This document shows, one piece after another, positions 25,526-33,967 of a stretch of DNA of 64,000 bases (position 1 is the stretch's first letter; the number at the start of each line of letters is the position of its first letter). The DNA comes from Acidovorax defluvii. Its GTDB lineage: Bacteria; Pseudomonadota; Gammaproteobacteria; Burkholderiales; Burkholderiaceae_C. The DNA is taken from positions 21,131 through 85,130 of the forward strand of contig QLTU01000018.1 in NCBI GenBank assembly GCA_003268905.1, read 5' to 3'. Both the position numbers and the translations under genes were made by a program. The notes under the pieces were generated by a model. That model ran no database searches. It was not told the origin of the DNA and saw only the letters and a program-made list of their open reading frames with translations.

Positions 25526-25780
25526 TCAGCTGAGCGATTCAATCAGGTCGATGTACTGCTGCTTGGCAGCATCCAGACCGGTGCCCTTGAGCTTTTCCCA
25601 TGCGTCCCACTTGGCGCGACCCACCACATCGGAGAAGCTGGGCTTCTTTTCGGTGTTGTCGCCCGCCGTGGCCTGCTTGTACAGCGCATAGATCTTCAGC
25701 AGCGTGACGTTATCGGGACGCTCGCTGAGGTTTTTGGAATTGGCCACAGCGGCTTCGAAAGTGGCGTTCAGGTCGGCCAT
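25526..25780 (-). CDS. Acyl-CoA-binding protein
   Basis: 84 residues, the standard ACBP length, with AAGGA before the ATG. The four-helix signature is intact: FEAAVANSKNLSERPDNVTL, then LKIYALYKQATAGDN for acyl-CoA contacts, and KWDAWEKLKGTGLDAAKQQY. It binds long-chain acyl-CoA in the cytoplasm and buffers the pool. The family is patchy in bacteria but common in Burkholderiales. It is a single-gene transcript bounded by the bidirectional terminator downstream and a palindromic repeat upstream (25848). Confidence 0.92.
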   Translation of the reverse strand: MADLNATFEAAVANSKNLSERPDNVTLLKIYALYKQATAGDNTEKKPSFSDVVGRAKWDAWEKLKGTGLDAAKQQYIDLIESLS

Positions 25781-25847
25781 GTCGTTGGTCCTTGATGGAA
25801 AAGTTGGGTAGAGAACGGTGTCGGCAAAAATTTGCTGCGCTGTATCT

Positions 25848-25962
25848 TATTGATCCGGCAGGCTTTATTCGTAAACCTTGCTCGGGCTGAGGTGTCGAAG
25901 CCCCTCGACGGGCTCAAGTTGAACGGCATCGGGACTCTGCAATAAACCGTGCCGGATCAATA
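25848..25962. repeat. MITE-like element with nested palindrome
   Basis: Outer arms of 22 bp: TATTGATCCGGCA + GGCTTTATT (25848-25869) against AATAAACCG + TGCCGGATCAATA (25941-25962), matching at 20 of 22 positions. Inside is a second imperfect palindrome, GGGCTGAGGTGTCGAAG against CTCGACGGGCTCAAG, a form common in proteobacterial intergenic repeats. No ORF lies inside. It fills the upstream gap of the acyl-CoA-binding protein gene. Confidence 0.7.
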
Positions 25963-25978
25963 GAACGTATTCACGCTC

Positions 25979-27079
25979 TCAGGGCCGCTTCAGTCCCTGC
26001 ACCGCCTGGAACATCGACTGCCGCGCCTGGCTGATGATCTGACCCTTCCAGGCGTCGGTGTCGGTGTAGAACGCGGACAGCATCTGTGCCTTGATCTGCG
26101 CGGCCTGTGCGGCGGGGGCCTGTGGGTGGAGATAAAGCCAGTGCTCGGCACGCAGGGCCTGCAGCACGTCCTGCAATGGCTGCGTGCCGTATTCCATGGC
26201 AATGCCGGTGAACTCGGCCTGGGGGCATTCGTCCAGGATGGCGGTCCACATCAGCCCGGTAAGAAAGGCCGAGGTGGACGAACCGTCGTAGATGGAAGTG
26301 ACGGGCGTGGCGCCGTCGCCCGCCCACCAGTGGCGCGCGCGCTGCACGGCGGCGGCATCGTCAGGCCCGCAGTAGATGCGCTCGCCCAGGCCACTGGGTC
26401 CCAGGCCTGTATGCAGATCAATCCAGCCCACGCGCGATGCCCGGCGGCCATGCTGGCGCAGCACGGCGCGCAGCGTCTGGTTGCTCCAGGTCGGTGCCGT
26501 GCCGCCGAAGTACAGACCCTGGGCAAACTCGTGCTGCCCGCGCGTGATGGCCGCCTGCCAGGCGGCTGCGCCATGCGTGGCGATGTAGGCCTGCACCGCC
26601 TGCACGTTGTCCGCCTGCGGCGGCCACGCATGGGGCAGCAGCAGCGGTGCCACTTCGCGGTAAGCGGCGTTGACGGGAAGTGGCTGGCTGAAGTCGTGGA
26701 AATTGCGGTTCAGGTCCACGTTCTCGTGCGTGGTGCGGCGCAGGTGCGAAAACCCATAGGGGTTGAGCGCATGGATGTACAGCACGGCCACGCCTTGGGC
26801 GTGCGCCAGGTCGCGCCACTCCTGGTCGTGCAGCGCAAACACCTGCACGCCACTGCCGCAAAACCCCTCCACGCCATGGCAGCCGCTGCTCACGATGAGC
26901 AGCTTGTCCGCGTCAGGTGGGCCATCCCGCACCACGTCCATGGCCAGGTCTTCGCCATCGCGCCCCAGCAAAGGATGGCGGTGCGATTCGATCGGCAGGC
27001 TGGCCGTGGCGGCGGCCTCCAGGAACTGCGTGCGTGCACGCGCGTAGGTGGGAGCAAACGCCTGGACGATACCGATCAT
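25979..27079 (-). CDS. DUF2817 / M14-like zinc peptidase
   Basis: 366 residues, with AGGAA before the ATG. The family motifs are GCHGVEGFCGSG (H68, E71 as zinc ligands), NVDLNRNF (~120-127, arginine in the substrate pocket) and DLHTGLGPSG for the third ligand, as in M14 carboxypeptidases. FTGIAMEYGTQPL may carry the catalytic Glu. No signal peptide is visible, so the action would be cytoplasmic. Substrate unknown, possibly an N-acylated or peptidic compound. It lies on the same strand as the M20 amidohydrolase upstream, with 115 bp between them. Confidence 0.82.
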   Translation of the reverse strand: MIGIVQAFAPTYARARTQFLEAAATASLPIESHRHPLLGRDGEDLAMDVVRDGPPDADKLLIVSSGCHGVEGFCGSGVQVFALHDQEWRDLAHAQGVAVLYIHALNPYGFSHLRRTTHENVDLNRNFHDFSQPLPVNAAYREVAPLLLPHAWPPQADNVQAVQAYIATHGAAAWQAAITRGQHEFAQGLYFGGTAPTWSNQTLRAVLRQHGRRASRVGWIDLHTGLGPSGLGERIYCGPDDAAAVQRARHWWAGDGATPVTSIYDGSSTSAFLTGLMWTAILDECPQAEFTGIAMEYGTQPLQDVLQALRAEHWLYLHPQAPAAQAAQIKAQMLSAFYTDTDAWKGQIISQARQSMFQAVQGLKRP

Positions 27080-27194
27080 GGTGTTTCCTGAACAGATGGC
27101 AAAAGGAGCGTGCGCGGTGGTGCCGCCTGAGAACTCGCGCCCGATTCGTGAAGATGCCCAGCGTCCCGGCTGCCTTGCACCGGCCAGTCGCCGG

Positions 27195-28400
27195 TCAATC
27201 GCGGGCCTGCGCCAGCCATTCTTCGGCCAGCCGCACCCAATAGGTGGCGCCCAGCGGAATCAGGTCGTCATTGAAGTCGTAGCTCGGGTTGTGCAGCGTG
27301 CAGGGGCCGCCGCCGTGGCCCAGGTCGCGGTGCCCGCCGTCGCCGTTGGCAATAAAGCAGTAGGCGCCGGGCCGGGCCTGCAGCATGAAGGCGAAGTCTT
27401 CGGCGCCCATGGTGGGTTCTTGCACCAGCACGTTGGCCTCGCCCACGATGCTGGCCATCACCTTGCGCGCAAAGTCGGCCTCGGCAGCCGAATTCACGGT
27501 GGGCGGGTAGTTGCGCACAAACTCGAAATCGCAAGTGGCTTCATGCGCGGCGCAGGTGTGTTCGGCCACCTGTTTCATGCGCGCCTCGATCATGTCCAGC
27601 ACCTCCAGCGTGAAGGTGCGCACGGTGCCCTGCAACTCGCAACTGTCGGGTACCACGTTGGTAGCCTCGCCCGTGTGGATCATGGTGACCGAGATCACGC
27701 CCGCATCCACCGGCTTCTTGTTGCGGCTGATGATGGTCTGAAAGGCCTGCACCATTTGGCAGGCAATGGGCACCGGGTCGATGCCGGTGTGCGGCATGGC
27801 GGCGTGGCCACCCTTGCCGTGGATGGTGATCTTGAACTCGTTGCTGGAAGCCATCACCGGTCCCGGGCTCACGGCAAACTGGCCCATCTTCATACCCGGC
27901 CAGTTGTGCATGCCGAACACCGCCTGCATGGGAAATTGCTCCAACAGGCCGTCCTCGATCATCACGCGCGCGCCGCCGCCGCCCTCTTCCGCTGGCTGAA
28001 AGATCAGGTACACGGTGCCATCGAAATTGCGGTGTTTCGCAAAGTGCTGCGCCGCCGCCAGCAGCATGGCCGTGTGCCCATCGTGGCCGCAGGCGTGCAT
28101 CTTGCCGTGGTGCTGGCTCGCATGGGCAAAGGTGTTGAACTCCTGCATGGGCAGCGCGTCCATGTCGGCGCGCAGGCCGATGGCACGGCCGCTGGCGCCG
28201 CCGTCCCGCCCCTTGACGATGCCGACCACGCCGGTCTTGCCCAGCCCCCGGTGGATGGGAATGCCCCATTCGGTGAGCTTTTGTGCCACCACATCGGCGG
28301 TGCGCACTTCTTCAAAACACAGCTCGGGGTGGGCGTGAATGTCCCGGCGCACTGCGGCAATACCGGCGGCCTGGGTGACGATGGAATCAATAACGTTCAT
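27195..28400 (-). CDS. M20 family amidohydrolase (hippurate hydrolase type)
   Basis: 401 residues from the ATG at 28400, eight bases after AAGGA; an ATG at 28409 is too close to that site. Metal-binding residues of the M20D branch are present: HACGHDGHTAML (C104, H106), FQPAEEGGGG (E138/E139), AVFGMHNWP and PTMGAEDFAFML near the end. It should hydrolyse N-acyl amino acids such as hippurate in the cytoplasm. It diverges from argE over 77 bp and could share control with it. The exact substrate is not set by these motifs. Confidence 0.9.
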   Translation of the reverse strand: MNVIDSIVTQAAGIAAVRRDIHAHPELCFEEVRTADVVAQKLTEWGIPIHRGLGKTGVVGIVKGRDGGASGRAIGLRADMDALPMQEFNTFAHASQHHGKMHACGHDGHTAMLLAAAQHFAKHRNFDGTVYLIFQPAEEGGGGARVMIEDGLLEQFPMQAVFGMHNWPGMKMGQFAVSPGPVMASSNEFKITIHGKGGHAAMPHTGIDPVPIACQMVQAFQTIISRNKKPVDAGVISVTMIHTGEATNVVPDSCELQGTVRTFTLEVLDMIEARMKQVAEHTCAAHEATCDFEFVRNYPPTVNSAAEADFARKVMASIVGEANVLVQEPTMGAEDFAFMLQARPGAYCFIANGDGGHRDLGHGGGPCTLHNPSYDFNDDLIPLGATYWVRLAEEWLAQARD

Positions 28401-28477
28401 GATGTGCATCCTTACGAATTCACAGTCTAGCCCGGCTTGCAGATGGCCGCCCACCCGAACGTTGACGCCCCCACGCC

Positions 28478-29635
28478 ATGATTTCACCCCACGCCCTGGA
28501 ACTTGCGCAAACCCTGGTGCGCATGAACACCGTCAGCCACCGCTCCAACCTGGAGCTGATTCATTTCATCCGCGACCATCTGGCCCGGCTGGGCGTGCAA
28601 AGCCGCCTGACCTGGAACGCCGATAAAACCAAGGCCAACCTGTTTGCCACGCTGGGCGAAGGCAAGCCCGGCGGGGTCATCCTGTCGGGCCACACCGACA
28701 CCGTGCCCTGGGACGGACAGGACTGGAGCATGGACCCGCTGGGCGCCGTGGTGCAGGACGGCAGGCTTTTTGGCCGTGGCAGCGCTGACATGAAGGCCTT
28801 CATTGGCATCGCCCTCTCGCAGGCCGAACAGTTTTTGAACAGCGACGCCCCCTTTGCCGTGCACTTTGCCTTCACCTACGAAGAAGAGATCGGCTGCTTT
28901 GGCGTGAAGGAGCTGATTGCCGACCTGCGCGACGCAGGCATCCAGCCCCTGGCCTGCATCGTGGGGGAACCCACCAGCATGGTGCCCGCCATCGCACACA
29001 AGGGCGTGTACCGCTACAGATGCTGCGTGCGCGGCAAGGAGGCGCACTCGTCGCTGACACCGCAATCGGTCAACGCCATCGAAATGGCGGCCCGCGTGGT
29101 GGGCCGGGTGCGCGACATGGCCGAGGGGTTCGAGCGCAACGAGCCGCGCTTTGCGGGCTTTGACGTGCCGTTCTCCACGGCCAGCGTGGGCCAGTTTCAC
29201 GGCGGCATCGCCGACAACGTGGTGCCGCGCGATGCCGAGTTTCGCTACGAGTTTCGCAACCTGCCCACCGCTAACGCCGCCCAGATGCAGGCCGAGGTGG
29301 TGGCCTACGCCCAGGCGCTGGAGCCGGCCATGAAGACGGTGGCGCCCGCGGCAGGTTTCAGCTTCGAGACCATCTGCGAAATCCCCAGTTTTCTGGGCAG
29401 CAAGGACGATGCCGTAACGCGCCTGGCGCAAGAGCTCACCGGCGAGAAAGGCACCACGCTGGTGGCCTTTGGCACCGAGGCCGGCCTTTTCAAGAACGTC
29501 GGCATTCCCACCGTGGTGTGCGGCCCCGGCAGCATTCAGCAGGCGCACCAGCCCGATGAATTTGTGAGCCTGGAACAGTTGGCGCGCTGCGAGGCGTTCA
29601 TGCAGGGACTGGCGCGCACGCGCGCCTTGGGCTGA
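28478..29635 (+). CDS. argE: Acetylornithine deacetylase
   Basis: 385 residues. M20A metallopeptidase with LSGHTDTVPWD (H72, D74), GRGSADMKAFIG with the bridging Asp, TYEEEIGCFG with the catalytic Glu pair, and FGTEAGLFKNVGIPTVVCGP near the C-terminus. This set distinguishes ArgE from DapE. It removes acetate from N-acetylornithine in arginine biosynthesis. No other arg gene is in the window. It is divergent from the hippurate-type amidohydrolase and convergent with the Liv-type receptor at 29661. Confidence 0.9.
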   Translation: MISPHALELAQTLVRMNTVSHRSNLELIHFIRDHLARLGVQSRLTWNADKTKANLFATLGEGKPGGVILSGHTDTVPWDGQDWSMDPLGAVVQDGRLFGRGSADMKAFIGIALSQAEQFLNSDAPFAVHFAFTYEEEIGCFGVKELIADLRDAGIQPLACIVGEPTSMVPAIAHKGVYRYRCCVRGKEAHSSLTPQSVNAIEMAARVVGRVRDMAEGFERNEPRFAGFDVPFSTASVGQFHGGIADNVVPRDAEFRYEFRNLPTANAAQMQAEVVAYAQALEPAMKTVAPAAGFSFETICEIPSFLGSKDDAVTRLAQELTGEKGTTLVAFGTEAGLFKNVGIPTVVCGPGSIQQAHQPDEFVSLEQLARCEAFMQGLARTRALG

Positions 29636-29660
29636 AAGAACACCCGCCGCGCTGGCGGAG

Positions 29661-30809
29661 TCAGGTTCTGACGCGGCCGTCGCCGGTGAGCATCGACATT
29701 TCCACAAAACTCGATGCCGTGTGGTCCGAGCTGCGGAAAGACACCGGGAACCCGGAAATCACCTGCGACCCCAGGGATTCCATGCCTGCGATGAAGCTGT
29801 CGTGGCTGAGCTTGCCACCGGCCAGCGCCGGACGCAGGCCTTCGGTGAAAACGCGGGCTGCCAGGTACCCTTCCAGGCTGGAATAGTTGGCCTGCACCTT
29901 GTCGCCGCCCTTCTTGATGGCCTCCAGAAACTCGCGTGTGATCTGGCGTGAGGGCTGGTAGGGTGAGGGCACCACCTGCGACACCACCACACCTGCACCG
30001 TCCTTGCCCAGCTCGTCGGCCAGCGCCTGCGTGCCCACAAACGACACGTTATAGAACGTGCCACGAAAGCCCGCCTTGCGCGCAGCGCGCACAAACGCAG
30101 CACTGGCCCCATAGGACGAAATCTGCACCACGGCGTCGGGCATGGCGGGCACCAGCTTGTCCACGGCGGCCTTCACGTCGGTGGTATTGCGCTCCACCGT
30201 GGCTGTGGCTACGGGCGCAAGCTTGAGATCGGCGAGCGCCTTGGTCACGCCATCCAGCCCCGCCTTGCCATAGGCATCGTTCTGGTAGAACACAGCGATC
30301 TTCTTGAGCCCCAGGTTGGTGAGCTGGCGCACGATGTGCGCGGTTTCGTCGTAGTACGAAGCGCGCACATGAAAAATCAGGCGGTTGAAGGGCTGGCGCA
30401 GCGCCTCAGCCCCGGTGAAGGGGCCAAAAAACGGCACTTTGGCCTGGGTGAAAATCGGCAGCGCCGCGAGGCTGGTAGGGGTGCCGATGTAGCCAAACAG
30501 CGCAAACACGTCGTCGGCTATCAGCTTTCTGGTGTTTTCGGCGCAGCGGTCGGGCTCGTAGCCGTCGTCCATGGTGCGGATTTCCACCGTGCGCCGGCCC
30601 ACGCCGCCCTGGGCATTGAGGCGGTCAAAAAAGAGCTTGGCGCCCAGGTTGAACTGGATGCCCAACTGGGCCGAAGGGCCGGTGAAGGGCGCCGACTGCC
30701 CCAGCACGATACGGCCTTCGCCTTGCGCCTGTGCCAGATTGAAGCCTCCCAGCGCTGCCGCGCCCAAGCCTACTGAAAATTGTCTGCGCCCTATTGCCTT
30801 TTGGTTCAT
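29661..30809 (-). CDS. ABC transporter periplasmic receptor, Liv/HAAT type
   Basis: 382 residues. The leader has a twin-arginine-like GRRQFSVGLGAAALGGFNLA and ends at QAQ. The mature fold opens IVLGQSAPFTGPSAQLGIQF, with GRRTVEIRTMDDGYEPDRCA and KKIAVFYQNDAYGKAGLDGV later. It resembles the receptor at 3083 in both layout and motifs (similar DDxYE and YQN blocks), suggesting a shared ancestor. No permease or ATPase is adjacent, so it is an orphan that might feed the LivGHMF transporter of this window or another elsewhere. Confidence 0.85.
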   Translation of the reverse strand: MNQKAIGRRQFSVGLGAAALGGFNLAQAQGEGRIVLGQSAPFTGPSAQLGIQFNLGAKLFFDRLNAQGGVGRRTVEIRTMDDGYEPDRCAENTRKLIADDVFALFGYIGTPTSLAALPIFTQAKVPFFGPFTGAEALRQPFNRLIFHVRASYYDETAHIVRQLTNLGLKKIAVFYQNDAYGKAGLDGVTKALADLKLAPVATATVERNTTDVKAAVDKLVPAMPDAVVQISSYGASAAFVRAARKAGFRGTFYNVSFVGTQALADELGKDGAGVVVSQVVPSPYQPSRQITREFLEAIKKGGDKVQANYSSLEGYLAARVFTEGLRPALAGGKLSHDSFIAGMESLGSQVISGFPVSFRSSDHTASSFVEMSMLTGDGRVRT

Positions 30810-30933
30810 GGTGAAATCTCTGCTCTTGTGAACCGAGTGCGCCCCCCGGTGCTGCCGGTAGGCAGCCTTCCTGGACAGGGCACAAGGTATGCACTTTATT
30901 ACCTATCCTGCAGTTTACCGACCGACCCACCGA

Positions 30934-33036
30934 ATGCCCTCGCCATCTGCCGCCAATTCCCTGCCGTCTGCCCCCTTGCAGGTGCGTGGAGCCTGCCCGC
31001 ACGACTGCCCCGACACCTGCGCCCTGCTCACCACGGTGGAAAACAGCGTGGCCACCCGCGTGCAGGGCAACCCCGACCACCCGCACACCGATGGCGTGCT
31101 GTGCACCAAGGTCTCCCGCTACACCGAGCGCAGCTACCACCCCGAGCGCATCCTCACGCCCCTCAAGCGCACGGGCCCCAAGGGCAGCGGCCAGTTCGCA
31201 CCGGTGGGCTGGGACGAGGCCCTGAGCGACATCGCCCAACGCCTGCAGACCATCGCCGCCCGCGCCCCTGAAGCCATCCTGCCCTACAGCTATGCAGGCA
31301 CCATGGGCATGGTGCAGGGCGAGAGCATGGACCGGCGGTTTTTCCACCGCCTGGGCGCCTCGCAACTGGACCGCACCATCTGCGCGTCGGCCGGTGCCGA
31401 AGCCCTGGTGCAAACGCTGGGCGGCAAGGTGGGCATGAAGGTGGAGTTTTTTGCGCAGGCAAAGCTCATCCTGATCTGGGGCAGCAATTCGATTGGCAGC
31501 AACCTGCATTTCTGGCGCTATGCGCAGCAGGCCAAACGCAACGGCGCACGGCTGGTATGCATCGACCCGCGCAAGACCGAAACCGCCGACAAGTGCCACG
31601 AGCACATTGCCCTCTACCCCGGCACCGATGCCGCGCTGGCCCTGGCACTGATGCACGAGCTGATCAAGAACGACTGGCTGGACCACGACTACATCGCCCG
31701 CCACACGCTGGGCTGGGAGCAGTTGCGAGAACGCGCCCTGCAGTGGCCGCCCGAACGCGCAGCCGAGGTGTGCGGCATTCCGGTGGAGCAGATCCGCCAG
31801 CTGGCCCGCGACTATGGCACCACCCAGCCCGCCGCCATTCGCCTGAACTACGGCATGCAGCGCGTGCGCGGCGGCGGCAATGCCGTGCGCGCCGTGGCCT
31901 GCCTGCCAGCGCTCACCGGCGCCTGGCGCCACCGCGCGGGCGGCATGTTGCTGTCCAGCTCAGGCCAGTTTCCGGCGCAGCGCGCAGCGTTGCAGCGGCC
32001 CGACCTGATGCCTGCGCGCACGCCACGCACGCTCAACATGGTGCAAATTGGTGACGACCTGCTGCGCGAGGCCTCGCCCGCTTTCGGGCCCCGCGTCGAG
32101 GCCCTGGTGGTTTACAACAGCAACCCGGTGGCCGTGGCGCCCGATTCCGGCAAGGTGGTGCAGGGCTTTGTGCGCGAAGACCTGTTCACCGTGGTGCTGG
32201 AGCATTTTCAGACGGACACGGCCGACTACGCCGATTTCATCCTGCCCGCCACCACGCAGCTCGAACACTGGGACGTGCACCTGGCCTATGGCCACACCGA
32301 TGTGTTGCTCAACCGCCCCGCCATCGCACCCCAGGGCCAGGCGCGCAGCAATGCGCAGATCTTCCGTGACCTGGCTGCGCGCATGGGTTTCACCGAGCCC
32401 TGCTTTGCCGACAGCGACGAAGCGCTGTGCCGACAGGCCTTTGGCGATGCGGTGGACTTTGCCCTGCTCGAAACCCAGGGCTTTGCCACGCTGGCGCTGC
32501 CCGACGCGCCGTTTGCCGAAGGCGGTTTTGCCACGCCCAGCGGAAAGTGCGAATTTTTCAGCGCCCGCCTGGCCGCGCAGGGCTTGGACGGCCTGCCCGA
32601 CCACCTGCCCAACCACGAGCTGCAGGGCAGCCCGGCACACTACCCGCTGGCCATGATTTCCCCGCCAGCGCGCAATTTTTTGAACTCCACCTTTGTGAAC
32701 GTGCAAAGCCTGCGCGACATCGAAGGCCGCCCCGTGCTGGAGATCCACCCCGACGACGCACTGGCGCGCGGCATTGGTGACGGCGCCGTGGTGCGCGTGT
32801 TCAACGACCGCGGCAGCTACCGCTGCCACGCTGCGGTGTCGCTGCGCGCGCGGCCCGGCGTAGTCAACGGCCTGGGCATCTGGTGGCGCAAGCTGGGGCT
32901 CGACGGCACCAACGTAAACCAGCTCACCAGCCAGGCGCTGACCGACATGGGCCGGGCGCCCACGTTTTATGACTGCCTGGTGCAAGTGCAGGCCTGTGCC
33001 CCGCACGAGGCAGCGGGCACCCCACACGCGGCTTGA
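30934..33036 (+). CDS. Molybdopterin-dependent oxidoreductase (BisC-like)
   Basis: About 700 residues from the ATG at 30934; an in-frame start at 30889 is possible and neither has a clear Shine-Dalgarno site. The N-terminus binds a [4Fe-4S] cluster (C21, C25, C29 and C57: CPHDCPDTC... GVLCTKV). Bis-MGD-binding blocks follow (LILIWGSNSIGSNLHFW, CIDPRKTETADKCHEHIALY, VVYNSNPVAVAPD), and the C-terminal domain carries NFLNSTFVNV. The likely metal-loop region is RTICASAGAEAL (C150, S152), so it is not a selenoprotein. No electron-transfer subunit or chaperone gene is adjacent and no Tat signal is seen, so it may be a soluble cytoplasmic enzyme. Substrate unknown; formate dehydrogenase names are often applied on weak grounds. 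Confidence 0.85.
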   Translation: MPSPSAANSLPSAPLQVRGACPHDCPDTCALLTTVENSVATRVQGNPDHPHTDGVLCTKVSRYTERSYHPERILTPLKRTGPKGSGQFAPVGWDEALSDIAQRLQTIAARAPEAILPYSYAGTMGMVQGESMDRRFFHRLGASQLDRTICASAGAEALVQTLGGKVGMKVEFFAQAKLILIWGSNSIGSNLHFWRYAQQAKRNGARLVCIDPRKTETADKCHEHIALYPGTDAALALALMHELIKNDWLDHDYIARHTLGWEQLRERALQWPPERAAEVCGIPVEQIRQLARDYGTTQPAAIRLNYGMQRVRGGGNAVRAVACLPALTGAWRHRAGGMLLSSSGQFPAQRAALQRPDLMPARTPRTLNMVQIGDDLLREASPAFGPRVEALVVYNSNPVAVAPDSGKVVQGFVREDLFTVVLEHFQTDTADYADFILPATTQLEHWDVHLAYGHTDVLLNRPAIAPQGQARSNAQIFRDLAARMGFTEPCFADSDEALCRQAFGDAVDFALLETQGFATLALPDAPFAEGGFATPSGKCEFFSARLAAQGLDGLPDHLPNHELQGSPAHYPLAMISPPARNFLNSTFVNVQSLRDIEGRPVLEIHPDDALARGIGDGAVVRVFNDRGSYRCHAAVSLRARPGVVNGLGIWWRKLGLDGTNVNQLTSQALTDMGRAPTFYDCLVQVQACAPHEAAGTPHAA

Positions 33037-33079
33037 TCAATAAGGTGCTTTGCACACCAGGATCATTCGAATACCGCTT

Positions 33080-33132
33080 CAAAAATAATAGCTGCTCGCG
33101 CTTATCAGATAAGCGCTAGCAGCCTTTTTTAC
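33080..33132. repeat. Hairpin repeat family A, copy 5 (clearest hairpin; likely shared terminator)
   Basis: GCTGCTCGCGCTTAT (33091-33105), loop CAG, then ATAAGCGCTAGCAGC: a 15-bp stem with one mismatch, flanked by AATAATA and CTTTTTT. It sits between the convergent molybdopterin enzyme and DJ-1 genes, so it can end transcripts from both sides. It is the cleanest folded form of the family. Confidence 0.88.
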
Positions 33133-33209
33133 TTAAAAATCAGCGCCCAGCGCCCAGCGCCAGACACCCTGCTGGCGCTCCTGCCTGCAGGCACCCGGCG
33201 CTTCGCGCG

Positions 33210-33890
33210 TCAGCCCAGCTTTTTCAGCAGCGCATGCGCCGCGGGCTCCGATGACGCGGGGTTTTGCCCCGTGATCAGCAGCCCGTCGGTGATCGCATAA
33301 GGCTGCCAGTCGCCCAGCTTGGCGTAGTGACCGCCGTTGGCCTTGAGCATGTCTTCCACCAGAAACGGCACCACCTCCGTCAACCCCACGGCGGCTTCCT
33401 CGGTATTGGTGAAGCCGGTCACGTTTTTGCCCTTGACCACCGGCTGGCCGTCCTTGCCCTTGGGGTGGCGCAGCACGGCGGGTGCGTGGCACACGGCGGC
33501 CACGGGCTTGCCGGCGTTCAGCGTGGCCTCGATCAGCGCGATGGAGTGCGCGTCTTCAGCCAGGTCCCACAGCGGGCCATGGCCGCCGGGGTAGAACACT
33601 GCGTCGTAGTCGGCTGCATTCACGTCGGCCAGGCGCTGGGTGCTGGCCAGCTGCTTTTGTGCAGCCGCATCGGCCTTGAAGCGGCGCGTGGCGTCGGTCT
33701 GCGCGCCGGGGTCGTCGCTTTTGGGGTCCAGCGGCGGCTGGCCGCCCTGGGGCGATGCCAGCGTCACGTCCGCGCCCGCGTCCTTGAACACGTAGTACGG
33801 TGCGGCAAACTCTTCCAGCCAGAAGCCGGTTTTGGCACCGGTGTTGCCCAGCTGGTCGTGGGAGGTGAGAACCATCAATATCTTTGGCAT
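33210..33890 (-). CDS. DJ-1/PfpI family protein (Hsp31-type glyoxalase/chaperone)
   Basis: 226 residues from the ATG at 33890, with AGGA seven bases upstream. Catalytic features: the nucleophilic elbow AVCHAPA (C134, H135), E26 in GFWLEEFAAPY, and YPGGHGPLWDLAED, which contacts the active site. This arrangement fits the Hsp31/glyoxalase III side of the DJ-1 family, which converts methylglyoxal to lactate without glutathione. It is third in a same-strand series after a TetR regulator and a YqhD-type aldehyde reductase, which supports aldehyde detoxification. A deglycase or chaperone role is also reported for the family. Confidence 0.87.
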   Translation of the reverse strand: MPKILMVLTSHDQLGNTGAKTGFWLEEFAAPYYVFKDAGADVTLASPQGGQPPLDPKSDDPGAQTDATRRFKADAAAQKQLASTQRLADVNAADYDAVFYPGGHGPLWDLAEDAHSIALIEATLNAGKPVAAVCHAPAVLRHPKGKDGQPVVKGKNVTGFTNTEEAAVGLTEVVPFLVEDMLKANGGHYAKLGDWQPYAITDGLLITGQNPASSEPAAHALLKKLG

Positions 33891-33967
33891 GCAATGTCCT
33901 TTGGAGTGATCTTGTGGCCGGGCCGCATGGGCGCAACGATGCGCCAATGCCCCGGCCGCCAGCGTGC

